This document shows, piece after piece, positions 1 through 11,527 of a stretch of DNA of 64,000 bases (its first letter is position 1; every line of letters begins with the position of its first letter). The position numbers and the translations under genes are program-made. The stretch is from Maylandia zebra (taxonomy: Eukaryota > Chordata > Actinopteri > Cichliformes > Cichlidae). Location: assembly GCF_041146795.1 (NCBI RefSeq), contig NC_135172.1:16565123-16629122 (forward strand). The letters are read 5' to 3'. Under the pieces are notes generated by a model, which worked only from the letters and a program-made list of their open reading frames with translations, was not told the DNA's origin and searched no databases.

Positions 1-76
1 GCCACTTGGCACACGCTTCACCAGTGACCTCATAGCCAATATCATATTTTTCTTTCAGAAGCATTTTAATGACTCT

Positions 77-80
<4 letters not shown>

Positions 81-117
<37 letters not shown>

Positions 118-128
118 TGTGTTTGTAT

Positions 129-168
<40 letters not shown>
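81..168. repeat. (GT)n microsatellite at a cacna1h acceptor
   Basis: Two GT runs separated by a short TCTGTGTTTGTATCTC interruption; the second run ends directly in the TAG of the 3' splice site at 168-170. It replaces the usual polypyrimidine tract. Confidence 0.95.
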
Positions 169-170
<2 letters not shown>

Positions 171-3100
171 GGGCCCTTGAGAAGCCGTATTACGCCGACT
201 ACTCTCCGTTACGTCGAAGCATCCACACCGTGTGCACCAGCCACTACCTGGATCTCTTCATAACCATCATCATCTTCACAAACCTCCTCACCATGAGCAT
301 GGAGCACTACAACCAACCTCAGGTAACCATGGCAACACCTTCCTCCACCTGTCCTAAAACCATAGTAATGAAGCACAATGCAGTGGTATTGTAGAAGTGT
401 GTATCTGTGTGTCCTGCAGTACCTCGAGGAGATACTGAAGTACTGCAATTATGTCTTCACGCTGGTTTTCGTCATCGAGGCCATTCTGAAACTCATCGCG
501 TTTGGTCTTCGGCGCTTTTTCAAAGAGAGGTATCCCCAGTCGCGCATGGAGACAGAGGCTCTCAAAAAGCATCCCTTCAGAAGCTAATATTGTTTTTGTC
601 CGTGTGTGTCAAGATGGAACCAGCTGGACCTCGCCATTGTGTTGCTGTCCATCATGGGTATCACACTGGAGGAAATAGACCTGAGTGCTTCCCTGCCCAT
701 CAACCCCACAATTATACGGATAATGAGGGTCCTCAGGATAACACGAGGTAAGCACACGGGGAGACAAACAAAGAAAAAAAAAAACACGACGGGGTGAGGC
801 TGATAAGAGCTGACATGTTGCGATATTTCAGTGCTGAAGCTGTTAAAGATGGCGACGGGGATGAGAGCTCTGTTGGACACGGTGATGCAGGCTCTGCCTC
901 AGGTAAGAAGCATCTATTGTGCTTGTACAGTTAAACATGTCTTTTTAAATGGCTGCCTGGTGTCCAGATCTGATGAAAAGCAGATGGCTTGTTTTATTTA
1001 GCAATTTACGAGGCCTGGCACTGACTGCCTCTTCCATGATTTATCACTTATTCCTCCCAAGCAGTGCTATACCAGCGACACCTAATAATCACTAAACAAA
1101 GAAGAAGACATACTCAGATTTAGCTAAAAGGTACCTGCAGATCCTTAAACTCATCAGTTAAATCCTGACTTTTTGGCATGTTATGAAACAGTTTGGCTTT
1201 GGGATGATTGTTTTGCTGCTTGCTGACGAATAAAGCAGAACATCCAAAGATCCAATCTGAAAAGCTTTCTTTTCTTTGAGGCACAAAAGCTCTGCAGACA
1301 AAAGCTGCATTCAGGCAGATTTTACCAGGCAAATACACTGGTAGATATATCACACTTTTCCACTGTATTTAAGCACTCAAACCACTTTCTTACTATAAGC
1401 TTCATTCACACACCCATTCATATTTGCACCACCAACCGCCAATCACATCGCCAACCTTCTGATTACCTCCTGAGCTCCTTTCCTGTGTGATTTTTTTTTT
1501 TCAAGCCTGTGTTTATGTCCTCTACTAACACTGACAGCCTGGACCACTACCTCAAGGTGCTTTATATTGTAAGGTAAACCCCAATCAAACAACCCCCTAT
1601 GAGCAAGCACTTGGCGACACTGGGAGGGAAAAACTCCCTTTTGACAGGAAGGAATTTCCTGCAAAACCCGTCTCAGGAAGGGGCGGCTGGTTGGGGATAA
1701 TAGAAGGGAGATGGATGTAGTCACTGTGACGCCACCGGGGGTCTGCAGACTCTCCTTTTGAAGCCAAAAGTTATGAAATTTAAATGAAAGGCTGCTGTGC
1801 TAAGTTAGCAGCTAGCTTGGTTAGCAAGACTCCATGGGTGCAACACAGTCACAGATACCTGCTAATTAGTGCTAACTACAGATGACCCTGTCTAGCTTTT
1901 TCCAGTTAAGATATGCTGTTGATACCTTGGCTGTCTAAAACACTGGCTAACACAGTGGAAACAGTTAAAAATATTAGAATATCACGCACAGAAAAAACAG
2001 CTAAGCTAAGACTTCTCAGCCAGTTTGACCTAGCCACAAAGCTAGTCATATTTTTTGCCACATAAATGCATTAACTTTTTCCCCCATAAAGACATTGAAG
2101 ACCTCTTCTGTGCCCTTAATAATGAGTTTTGACAAGTATATATCAATAACGCTGGGTTAAATGACCATTAGAGTAGCCATAGTAACCTGTATAGGCAGAG
2201 ATAACCCTCAATAATGTCTAATACACACCCAGCTATTTTGTTCTGGAAACAGGCCGGAAATATGACACAAACCTCTCAGTTCAGAAAAGAAAAACAAGGG
2301 TTAGCCACAATAGGCGTCTACTAAGGAAAAAAAGGCCTAAACAAGGTTGAAATCCAACATCAAGCACCTGCCTATCACTAAATTGCTACATCAAGTTATC
2401 GGGTCAACTACTAATTGGAAGGTTTGTGGTTTGACCCCTGGCTGCTCCGGTCTGCATACCAAAGATCTTTGGGCAAGATACTAACTCCAAGTTGCTCTAC
2501 GATGCATCCATCGCAGTATGACTGTGTGTGAATGTTAGACAGAAAGCATGTATGTAGAAAAGGCAAGGGAAAATTTTCTTGCATGATTGAGGCAAGGTGT
2601 ATGAAGTGCTTTGAGTGCTCCAATAGAGTAGAAAAGGACTTTATAAGAACAAGTCCATTTACCATTTATAGTAAAAAGGTAAAAAGAAAAGAAAATGTGT
2701 CTTAGATGTGGGAGCAGCAACACTAGTTCACCATTTTGGTCCAGATTAAATTCCAACTATTAAATGGATTATCATAAAATGTTTAGCAAATATTCACGAT
2801 GAGGCCAAATGAATTTAGCTTTCCAGCTGACGTTTGTAGCTTTCATTTAAATTTCTTCATGATGTGGATGGATTGTAGTGAAGTTTAGCATCACTGTTTA
2901 TGTTCCTCTGTGGCTGAACACTCTCATATGTTAACCTTTTAATGGTTAACATGCGAGTGTCAGATTTTACCTGATATACTAGTAGAATATGGTCTGAACT
3001 TTTACAGCACTTTTTAACCTTAGCAGATCTTCAGAGCACTTTAACAATGTCTCTGTCATTAATTCGTGCAACTGGGGACTCTGTGAACTTCTCTTACCCA

Positions 3101-6100
3101 AGGACATTTTAGCATTTGGAAGGAGCAGCCAACATTCTGCAATTAGTTTAAAACCCAGTCATTCACCTGAGCAATGACTCAGAAACATCCCCATCAGCCT
3201 CAGCTCTACTTGTGTGTTAACTTCTAATTAACAAATATTAGCACGCTAACAAGCGTGGGCATAACATCATAATTATGGTGCGCACTACTAGAGATCTGCA
3301 CATTAGCATTGTATCTGTGAGCGTGTTACCATTAAGTCAAAGCGCTCCTGTGCCTAAGTATAGCATCACAGAGCTGCCGCCTTCCCCGTGTGCCTTCTTT
3401 GAATATAATGTGGGAAGGCTTTGGGGAGGATCAACCAACCTTCCTCGGGGGACCCCACAAGAAACAAGGGAGAAAGGGTGAGGGAGGGGGCGGTGGTGCA
3501 CATCAAACAAGCGGAAACATGTATACAAGTACACATTTATAAGGTGTGGTGATGGTTTTGACCTGCAGCTTAACCATGTTCATTTTAAACGACCGTGCTC
3601 ATCTTTGCATATATTCAAACAAACCAGCGGAAATCTCAGCTATAAAGAAAATACCCACGATCCTCCACTTCCCATTTGTGTAGTATTTGTGTGTCTTTGA
3701 AGTGACACGTCACTGCAGGGGATCAAACCCACGTCTTTGCAGCGCCGTCCAATGCGCTTGTTTCCAGTTCGCTTCATCGGTGGATGCACCTTTTATCTAA
3801 TTAGACATCGCCGTGCCTCCTACCATGACGAGAGGCAGGCCAGGACTCGGTGACAAGCGTGTTTGTGACTCATCAGGGTTGGGTCCAGGCGCCAAAAACT
3901 CACTTGTTTCTCAAGCCCTAAAACGTAAGGTGTTATTCCACTCCAGGTACCATGATGGATCCCGTTAGTTTTTAAGGAGTAGTAAACGTCAGTGCAGTAA
4001 GGCTCAGCGGTCTCTGTCTTTGGGCCTATCCTATCTGTTGGCGTCTCCCTCTCTCTCTTTTTCAGTGTATACTGTACATGTCTATTTTTTGGTGTATCAT
4101 ACACTCTATATATCTGTTTGTGCGTGTAATGTGTCCGTCTAGGTGGGGAATCTGGGTCTGCTCTTCATGTTGCTGTTCTTCATCTATGCAGCTCTGGGAG
4201 TTGAGCTCTTTGGAAAACTGGGTTAGTGTGTGCGTGCATGTATGTGCAAGAGTGTGCATGTGAGCCTGTGCATGCGTGCAAGCGGGTGCGACCGACGGGT
4301 GATTTATGTGTGGATTACATAAACAAGCATAAATTTTGCTGAGTTACATACATTAATTAATGCCAATTTAGAATCAGCAACCTAATCAGTGATCTAATCT
4401 GCGCGCAGTTCTCTTTCTTCTCCCCCCTTGCCTTCGTCTCCCACACTTACCGGATCTAATATTCCTTTCATCCTCTTTCAGAGTGCTCAGACGAGAACCC
4501 GTGCGAGGGTCTCAGTCGCCACGCTACCTTTGACAACTTTGGCATGGCTTTCCTCACGCTCTTCAGGGTGTCCACCGGGGACAACTGGAATGGGATCATG
4601 AAGGTTGTTACTCTTCCTTTCCTCTACTCTGAGGGGGTTTTTTAAGAAGATGGATGGACGACTGAGTGCATGTTTGTGTCTGCGTGTCTCAATGCATAGG
4701 TTATGAGACAGCCTCTGCATTAAGCAGAGAGCAGATCACTGTTTTTTTATGACAGACTAAGAGCTGATGACATTCGAGGGTCAGGAGAGTGTATTACTCT
4801 TCTGTGACAGGCTCAAGGTCCTTTTGGGCTCAGATCAACATCTCCCCCTGTAGGAGATGAGAGGAAGTACAGCAGAGCGCATTAATATATCACCCTAATC
4901 CCTTCATTTATCATCAGGTTATTGCTTCTTGATCCTTTATCGTCTCCTCTTCCCTTCCTTTATCATCCAGGACACACTGCGCGAGTGTCGCCCGCAGGAT
5001 CGCCACTGCCTCACCTACCTGCCCTTGATCTCGCCCGTTTACTTCGTCACCTTCGTCCTCACGGCTCAGTTTGTGCTTGTCAACGTGGTCGTGGCCGTTC
5101 TGATGAAGCACCTGGAGGACAGCAACAAGGAGGCACAGCTGGAGGAGATGGAGGAGAGGAGGGAGAGGGAGGAGAGAAGAGAGCGGGAGGAGGCCAGTCG
5201 ACGGCTCAGCACCGCGTCTGTGGGCGGGGACTTAGAGCTGGACGCACCTGCCCAGGTGCCTGCTTGTATTTCTGCATGCGTGTAAGCTAGCAGGGTAGAG
5301 ATGACAGTGAGAGTAACAGTGTTGGTGATGTCATGTGCCAGGTGCAAGTTGAGGATGAAGGGTGTTCCCATGGCAACCTACTGAGCATGGGACGCATGCT
5401 CTCCCTCCCCAGCGACAGCTATCCTCAGCCGCTCAGATGCTCTCCTTATCCGCTCATTGGCCACGAGGCATTCTCCGGCTACAGCTTCTCAGGTAATTTG
5501 GCTGTTTATAGCCAATCGAATTAAGGAACTGTTTTTTACTGTCCTATAACAAGTAAATGACTCCTGTAAAGATTATTGCTTCCATAAATAGCTTAGAAGG
5601 CAGCAGAGCTGTGAAGTTTGCACAAGGTAAGGCAATGTTATCAAAGGCCTTAAGGAAGGAGATATTTGTTATGGATTTAAATGGAATTGATAGAACTATA
5701 CGCCTGCCACGTCTTTCCCATCTTTAGTTTATATTTGGATTGTAACAAATCCTGGAACAGCCAGGTATCCCAAGAACAAATAAAAAACAACAGAAAATGT
5801 TGGGTCATCCAATATAAAACCAACCACATCTCAATTGCACACACCGTAATTCTTTGTTTCCACTCAGTGTTCTCTCTCAGATGTTTAACAATATGCTGTA
5901 AGTAAAAGGTTTATCATAGATTAAAACTAGAAATCAAGTAGTTCTAGATTTGGAGTGTGCCTGTAGCATTACCTGGAAGTTATTTTCAGTCTTGTCATGT
6001 TAAAGTGTCTTTTTTAACAGTGGGAGTTTATTGCACCAAGTGAGCTGAATATAGAGTCCTCCACTGGAAGTCATGTTAACTAAAATTGCCAATGAGATAA

Positions 6101-6189
6101 AGATGAGGTGAAACTGAATCGTGACTTGGTCTCAAAACAGTTTTTTCATCTCCTGAGTTGTGAAAACGTACTGAAATATAGGAGCTGAT

Positions 6190-6223
<34 letters not shown>

Positions 6224-8089
6224 TGAGTGGCTGTGAGGTGAAACAACTCTTTTAAAAAAAAATGCATCTAATGGTTAAAGTCTTGCTTTTTTATGTTCTA
6301 GCTGTCATCTTCATAATCCACGTTACTGTCTGCAGGCTCCATGTCATCTCTGGGCTCCAGTGGAGGCGGCTCCCTGCTGCAGGTTCCAGGAGCTCTGCCA
6401 GCCATCAGTCACGCTTCACTGGGGTCTGGACGCAGCTCAAGGCCAATGATCTGCCTCAGCACATCTCACAGCATCGACAGGCACTCCTCACACAGACTCG
6501 GCTCAGCCAACAGCGTAGAAGGATACAGGTTTAGCCCCACTCACAGAGCCAAGAGACACAGACTGAACTCGGCTCACAGCATAGACGGATATAGATTCAG
6601 CCCAGCGCATCGCATCAACAGACACAGACTCAGCTCTGCTCACAGTATGGACGGATACAGGGTGAATCCGGATCCCAGCGCCGAGCGGCCGAAGCTCATG
6701 TCCAGCCACAGCATAGACAGGCATCCGTCGCTCAGACTGAGCCCCACGCACAGCGGCGGCAGGCGTCCTTCTTACTGGCTCAGTCCCGAAGACAGTTTAG
6801 ACAGAAACAAGTTGAGCCCCTCCTACGTCCCTGACAGTTCAGCCATGAGGAGACCAGCATCCTTCCGCGCTGCAAGCAGACAGTTAAGGAGACAGGTGTG
6901 TTTTTATGACGATGATAGCTGAACACAAACACACTGCAAACCTTTTTCAGCTCAGTTTAGTTCAGTTTTATTGATAAAGTATCAAATCACAACAACAGTT
7001 GCCTCAAGCTGCTTTATGTTGTAAGGTAAAGACCCTATAATAACATATCTGCTGGGGGTGAGGAGAGGAAGACAGTTATATTAGTTTAGTTCTACAAGTT
7101 TAACAGTTTCCCTTTGAATCAATTAAATAAGCCAGGTGAGATTCGAAGGATTTAGATGGTGCTTTTTAATTTTATGGGAATGAATCGGAATCAAGCTGAG
7201 AGGTTAGAGGGCATCTCTCCAAAAAATTTAAAATCGCAACGTCTGCAAAGTTTGAAGTGGGTGGTAGTTGCTTATAATCAATTTTGGGGCCTTTTTGTGT
7301 TTGTAAGGAACAAAAAATTATCTAAATGTATTTTTTAGTATTCCATCTTTTGCTCCAGGTTGATCTGCAGCACACAAGCCTACACGCACTTTACAACAGT
7401 CTGCGATTGGCTATCTCATAGTGTTTGTGAATGTGCTGTGTCCGCAGGAGGCCGTGCGCCTCGACTCTCTGGATCAGAGTTCAGCTGACGATCTGGCGGA
7501 GCCCCGACTCACTGTGCCCGCAGCCTCCTCCACCCCGCCACGGCAACGGTCGTCCAGCGTTCACACAGTGAAATATGCGCACTCGCAGAGGGTCATCTCC
7601 TGCAGGAGCCACAGCCGGAGCCACAGCGATACTGCTGCACAAGAACACGTATCTGAGCAGACAGCCTGTGGCTCTCAGCCAGAAGCAGATTTTGAGAAGA
7701 GTTTGAAGGTATCAGTTCCACTCTGTGACTCCAGAGCAGCCAGCCCCGTTCCTGGCTCAGACCCCGCCCCGCAGCCAGATGACGCTGACGCAGAGGTCAG
7801 CTGTATTAACAGCTCTGTTCACTCTCACACGCAACCTACCAGCTCCCCGCACAAAAGCAGACACCTCACCCCGAGTCCCGGGGAGCACAGGAGCCGCCTC
7901 AGCCATTCGGTGTCCCCGGATTCAGGCAGGAACAGGAAGCAGCGAATGAGCCCGCCGCCCAGGGAGGAGCCAGTTCCAGTCGCAACCCAACTAACTGACA
8001 GCAGCGCTGAGCTGAGGAGGCGGACTTTGTCTTTTGACGCCACAAGCCTCTCTCCTAATCTGCCGGAGGGAAGTTCTGTGGAAGACTAA
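171..8089 (+). CDS. cacna1h: T-type voltage-gated calcium channel alpha-1H, 3' part (domain IV and C-terminal tail)
   Basis: Ten coding exons are read: 171-322, 420-529, 614-747, 832-902, 4143-4221, 4482-4603, 4971-5255, 5342-5492, 6336-6895 and 7448-8089. Phases agree throughout and give 767 residues to the stop; the 5' exons lie left of the window. The protein is the pore subunit of a low-voltage-activated plasma-membrane Ca2+ channel. Seen in order: domain IV S1 ([11 protein letters not shown]), S2, S3 ([15 protein letters not shown]), an arginine-bearing S4 ([13 protein letters not shown]), S5, the P-loop STGDNWNG with the aspartate that completes the T-type EEDD filter, S6 ([15 protein letters not shown]), then an acidic/basic charged segment and a long serine-rich tail. 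[17 protein letters not shown] and [10 protein letters not shown] match alpha-1H better than 1G or 1I, and syngr3 and pdia2 nearby support the symbol. The 560-nt exon carries a 22-residue tandem repeat. The last exon is read as one uninterrupted exon. Confidence 0.93.
1555..1700. repeat. Teleost interspersed repeat ('tatgagcaagcacttggcgac')
   Basis: Contains GCAAGCACTTGGCGACACTG and GGAAAAACTCCCTTTTGACA, phrases common in fish genomes. It lies in the cacna1h intron between 902 and 4143. A related piece in opposite orientation is at 50290-50375, and one with the adjoining 5' part is at 6945-7075. Confidence 0.6.
2390..2670 (+). mobile_element. tRNA-derived SINE, near full length
   Basis: A B-box-like GGTTTGACCCCTGG near 2430 is followed by a body (CTTTGGGCAAGATACTAACTC, GTGTGAATGTTAGACAG) and a tail with GTGCTTTGAGTGCTCC and GTCCATTTACCATTT. 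This layout, a tRNA head and a LINE-like tail ending in ACCATTTA, is typical of fish SINEs. It lies in a cacna1h intron. Confidence 0.65.
6190..6222. repeat. (GT)n microsatellite
   Basis: About 15 GT units in a cacna1h intron, roughly 110 bp before the acceptor at 6335. Confidence 0.95.
6945..7075. repeat. Teleost interspersed repeat fragment
   Basis: TTTAGTTCAGTTTTATTGAT, CAAATCACAACAACAGTTGC and TTGTAAGGTAAAGACCCTA are recognisable parts of a common fish repeat. It lies in a cacna1h intron. Confidence 0.55.
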
Positions 8090-9540
8090 ACAAACCTGTG
8101 ATGGGATTGGTCATTCTTTGAAGTGGAGGAGCCGAATGTGCTGCTTTAGTGCACGAGAGGGACGGGAGCCGCGGCCGGAAACAGGATTATACCCGTCTCC
8201 TGTCCCGCCCCTCGCCTCTTGCACTCACAAGGTTTTCATAGGTTGTGTGAGCAGGACTCAGACTGTGTGTGTACTGAGTGTGTATGTGTTCAAAGACTTG
8301 GACCCCTTTTGTGCCGTATGCACACGAGATGCACACAAGAAGAAGTTTCCTTTTCTTCTCTCATAGTTCTAGCTTTAGTTCACTCATAGAGTCACTTTGC
8401 AGCTATATTACTCAAACACTAACCCTCCCCCTTGCTTGCTCCACTCGCTCATCCTTTTCCTCGCACCTCAAGCCCAGGTCAGAGTACAAAACTACTCTGA
8501 AGGTGCACTGCAGGTTAAGTTAGTGACTGGTCTGCTGTTTTACACAAAGAGACCACACAGCTGGGGCTGCAACTACCTGTTAGTCCACACAACATAACCG
8601 GATCACGGTAACGTCTAATCACATTTTTTTCCTCTGTGAAAATACCAAACCCAAGGCACTCGATTCTGTTCATCTGGTTGCAGCTTTTTTTTTAATGGGA
8701 TAAATGACTTTTTCAGCCATCCAAGTGACTGAAGACTGTTGAATTTCCACATTTTTGAATGTCAAATGACTGAAGTTGTCAGTAGGATTAGTGATTAAAT
8801 GTTTTTCCCACTGAAAATGCAGCATCCAGGTGAACAGAGTAGGCTGTTCTGGGATTTCTTTACCCCGACAAAAAAGACCAAACAGCAGGTTGTCAGTTTA
8901 TTATGATTTTGGATCAAGAGGATCAAAGTCATTTAAGTTCTTAGGCTACACACAACCCAGTTTGATCTTAATGAAATAGTAAAATCATTGAACAATATAA
9001 AAGAAAAACACCTCAAAATGTTCCCCTTTTTTTCAGTGTAAAGACATACATTCTAAATAGAGTCGCATGTATGAAACCATCTATTTACAGGACAGATGAT
9101 GAATAATCCTAAAGAAAATAAGTGATTTCAACAATATGTCTCAGTCTTAGTATCACCCCAACTCCTTGACTTAACCACCTTACCATGGTGTGGTACAGCA
9201 GGCTAGGAGTAATGTCTTAGTAAGTAAGAAAAAGCTGTAAAACTAACAAATCTGATTAGTTAGCAGAACCCCTCGCAGCATTGCTGCTTGAAAATGTATC
9301 CGTCAGTTATCAATATCAAGAGTTGCCAACTGTTTTCTTTTGACTAACCCTTTGATCAACAAGCTGTTTCAGCTCTCATTCAGTTAATAAGATCTGATGA
9401 TTTTCCTAATTTGCAAACCGGTACTTGAATAGAATTTTCCCCCACTTTGTTCTCTGTGGTGCAGAAATGACAGTTTATGTTTACAAATGTGGTTTTAAGC
9501 AGTAGAATTACAAAACGTAATAAAAAATAATAATAATTTG
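8090..9540 (+). other. Probable cacna1h 3' untranslated region
   Basis: No coding signal follows the stop codon. The first clear plus-strand AATAAA is at 9519-9524, which would give a 3' UTR of about 1.4 kb. The extent is inferred from that signal only. Confidence 0.45.
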
Positions 9541-10760
9541 TAACTGAACACCTGCAGTATGTGAATGGTGCAGGCACAATGCCGTTTTATAAGAGACTTA
9601 TACCTCCACAACAGTAATAATGAATCCTGTACAGCAGCTTGTTGGATATATTATAATAGGAAATTTTATATTAAAGATAGTTTTTGATTTTCAATATGAT
9701 TCATCTTCAGTTTTTTGGTTTTTGGAGGGGTTTTTTTCTTCATTCATCACGGCCTACAGTAAACTTCTGGGTGTCGCTTGATTGCTCATGGCCTGAGAAA
9801 ACCTTGATGTCTTGTTGATTTTTGGCCTGTATGCACCCGACCCTGACAGCCTGAAAAATCAATCCGCTCTTTGAACCTTTAAGTTAAAATCATGTAGCGT
9901 GACCTAGGCCTTAGTAGTTTCTACCTCGCTTTCCCCCCGATCCCACCCACTCAAAACATTCAGTCAGCTCCGTTTTCTCACAACCCCCCCCTCCGTCTTA
10001 GTATTCTCAGGGTAGAGGTAGTTCAGACACAGCTGAGTGTGGTGCGATCAGAGCTTTGCGGAGTTAGATTGCCCTCTGCTGGCCCCTTAAATTTGAAGAG
10101 GTGATTCAGACAGACGCAGATGTAAAAGAAGGGCTTATTCAGGTGACATAACAATGCGTAAAACTTTGTAGAAAAGGTCAAGAATCTATTTTATTAACAC
10201 AGTGGGTGGTAGGAGAACTACAAAGGTGAATTTCTACACTTTTGAATGTCAATTTATCTGCTGGTGATGACGAGGATGGATGATGAGGGGTGCCAGTTGT
10301 AACGATTGATGATGATGGTGGATGATGCAAATGTTCATAAAGCCGTTTAATGTTCCTGCATATTAATGGAAGTGGGGAATGATACAAAGAGAGGAGATGA
10401 TTGGACAGTGCTGGAATAAAACCACTTCCTGTCTGACTTTTATCTGACTCAATAACCTTTCTTCTAATTCTGTCCTTTCCTCGTGTGTCAAGATGGTAAA
10501 AAGAAACAGAAGCGGAAACATTCGCAGTCTTCAACACGTGCCTCCTAATCTAAAAATAATGATAACACACAGCAGCTGCCTGCTGCCGCTAATGAATTTA
10601 ACCACTCTATGGCCTTCTTCCAGCAAATGGTGATTAGTATGCTAACACGTCCCCGGATCTTTGTCGCAACACATGATTATTTTCAAAAAAATGTGTTCTC
10701 ATGTTGCAGGAAGCAAAGAAGTTATTTAAAGATAATGGAAACAAAGGCAGACTCTGGTGG
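9541..10760. other. Intergenic stretch between convergent cacna1h and syngr3
   Basis: Short AT-rich sequence with small GATGAT-type simple stretches near 10260-10330. No ORF with codon-like character, RNA gene or recognisable transposon was seen. Confidence 0.5.
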
Positions 10761-10764
10761 TGGT

Positions 10765-11527
10765 AGTAGATAGATTTTATTTTCAAATACCACTTCAGCA
10801 TATCACAATAAAATATTGAATCACATGAATATTTCACACTAAAACACCATAGCATACAAAATGCATTAAGCAGTCCTGCCTTTATTCCCCTGCTAAGAAA
10901 ATGTAGCATTTTCTGCAAGGTCTGCCTGGCCTCACTCTTTTTGCTCACAATCTATTGGTCAAACCGACCTTCTGTTTGACGTTCAGCCAATGGGAGCTCA
11001 CGTGTCACCAGGGCAGCTTGTGATTGGCCAGGCTGACTGAGGACAAACAGAAATAGATAGCTACACAGCTTCCCTGTCCTCCATGTTTCCTTCGCTAAGT
11101 TATCTGTTAATAAGGCAGATGGAGCACCATCACTGCATCTACATCTATGTTAATCTGCACTTCACCATATGAACATGCAGTCAAGGCGTGAGCGTGTGTT
11201 CTTCCAGGTGTATGTACATGTGTTTCCAGGTGTGTGTTTGGGTGTGTGTGTGTGTGTGTGTGCATCTGTTTCCAGGTGTGAGGGAGTACAGCGGTGTTTG
11301 CGTGCGCCGGTATCTGTGTGTGTGCATGAGCAGAAGACGGAATTCTTGACACAGACAGTTACAAATAACTAAGCTGAGCCAGCAGTTGCCATGGTGATAA
11401 CATATCACGCTTCACATGACCCAAAATCCTGCCAATCCCAGGAGAGGACGGAGAAACCGCTCAACAGTGAGGCAGGAAGTTGTCCATGTCGTGTACATCT
11501 TGTCCTTCTCTCCCTGAGTGTGTGTCT
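10765..11527 (-). other. syngr3: Probable syngr3 3' untranslated region
   Basis: The region lies directly downstream of the minus-strand syngr3 stop. A minus-strand AATAAA occurs around 10774-10780 and a short GT/CA tract lies at about 11231-11262. There is no coding continuity. Assignment as 3' UTR is inferred from position and the signal. Confidence 0.4.

Noticed and set aside
83-394. Open frame of alternating Cys-Val joined to calcium-channel sequence
   Set aside because: The CVCV part is a translated GT microsatellite in the intron; only the part after 170 is a real exon.
8034-8523. ORFs in the cacna1h 3' UTR
   Set aside because: Out of frame with the channel, low-complexity and without family resemblance.
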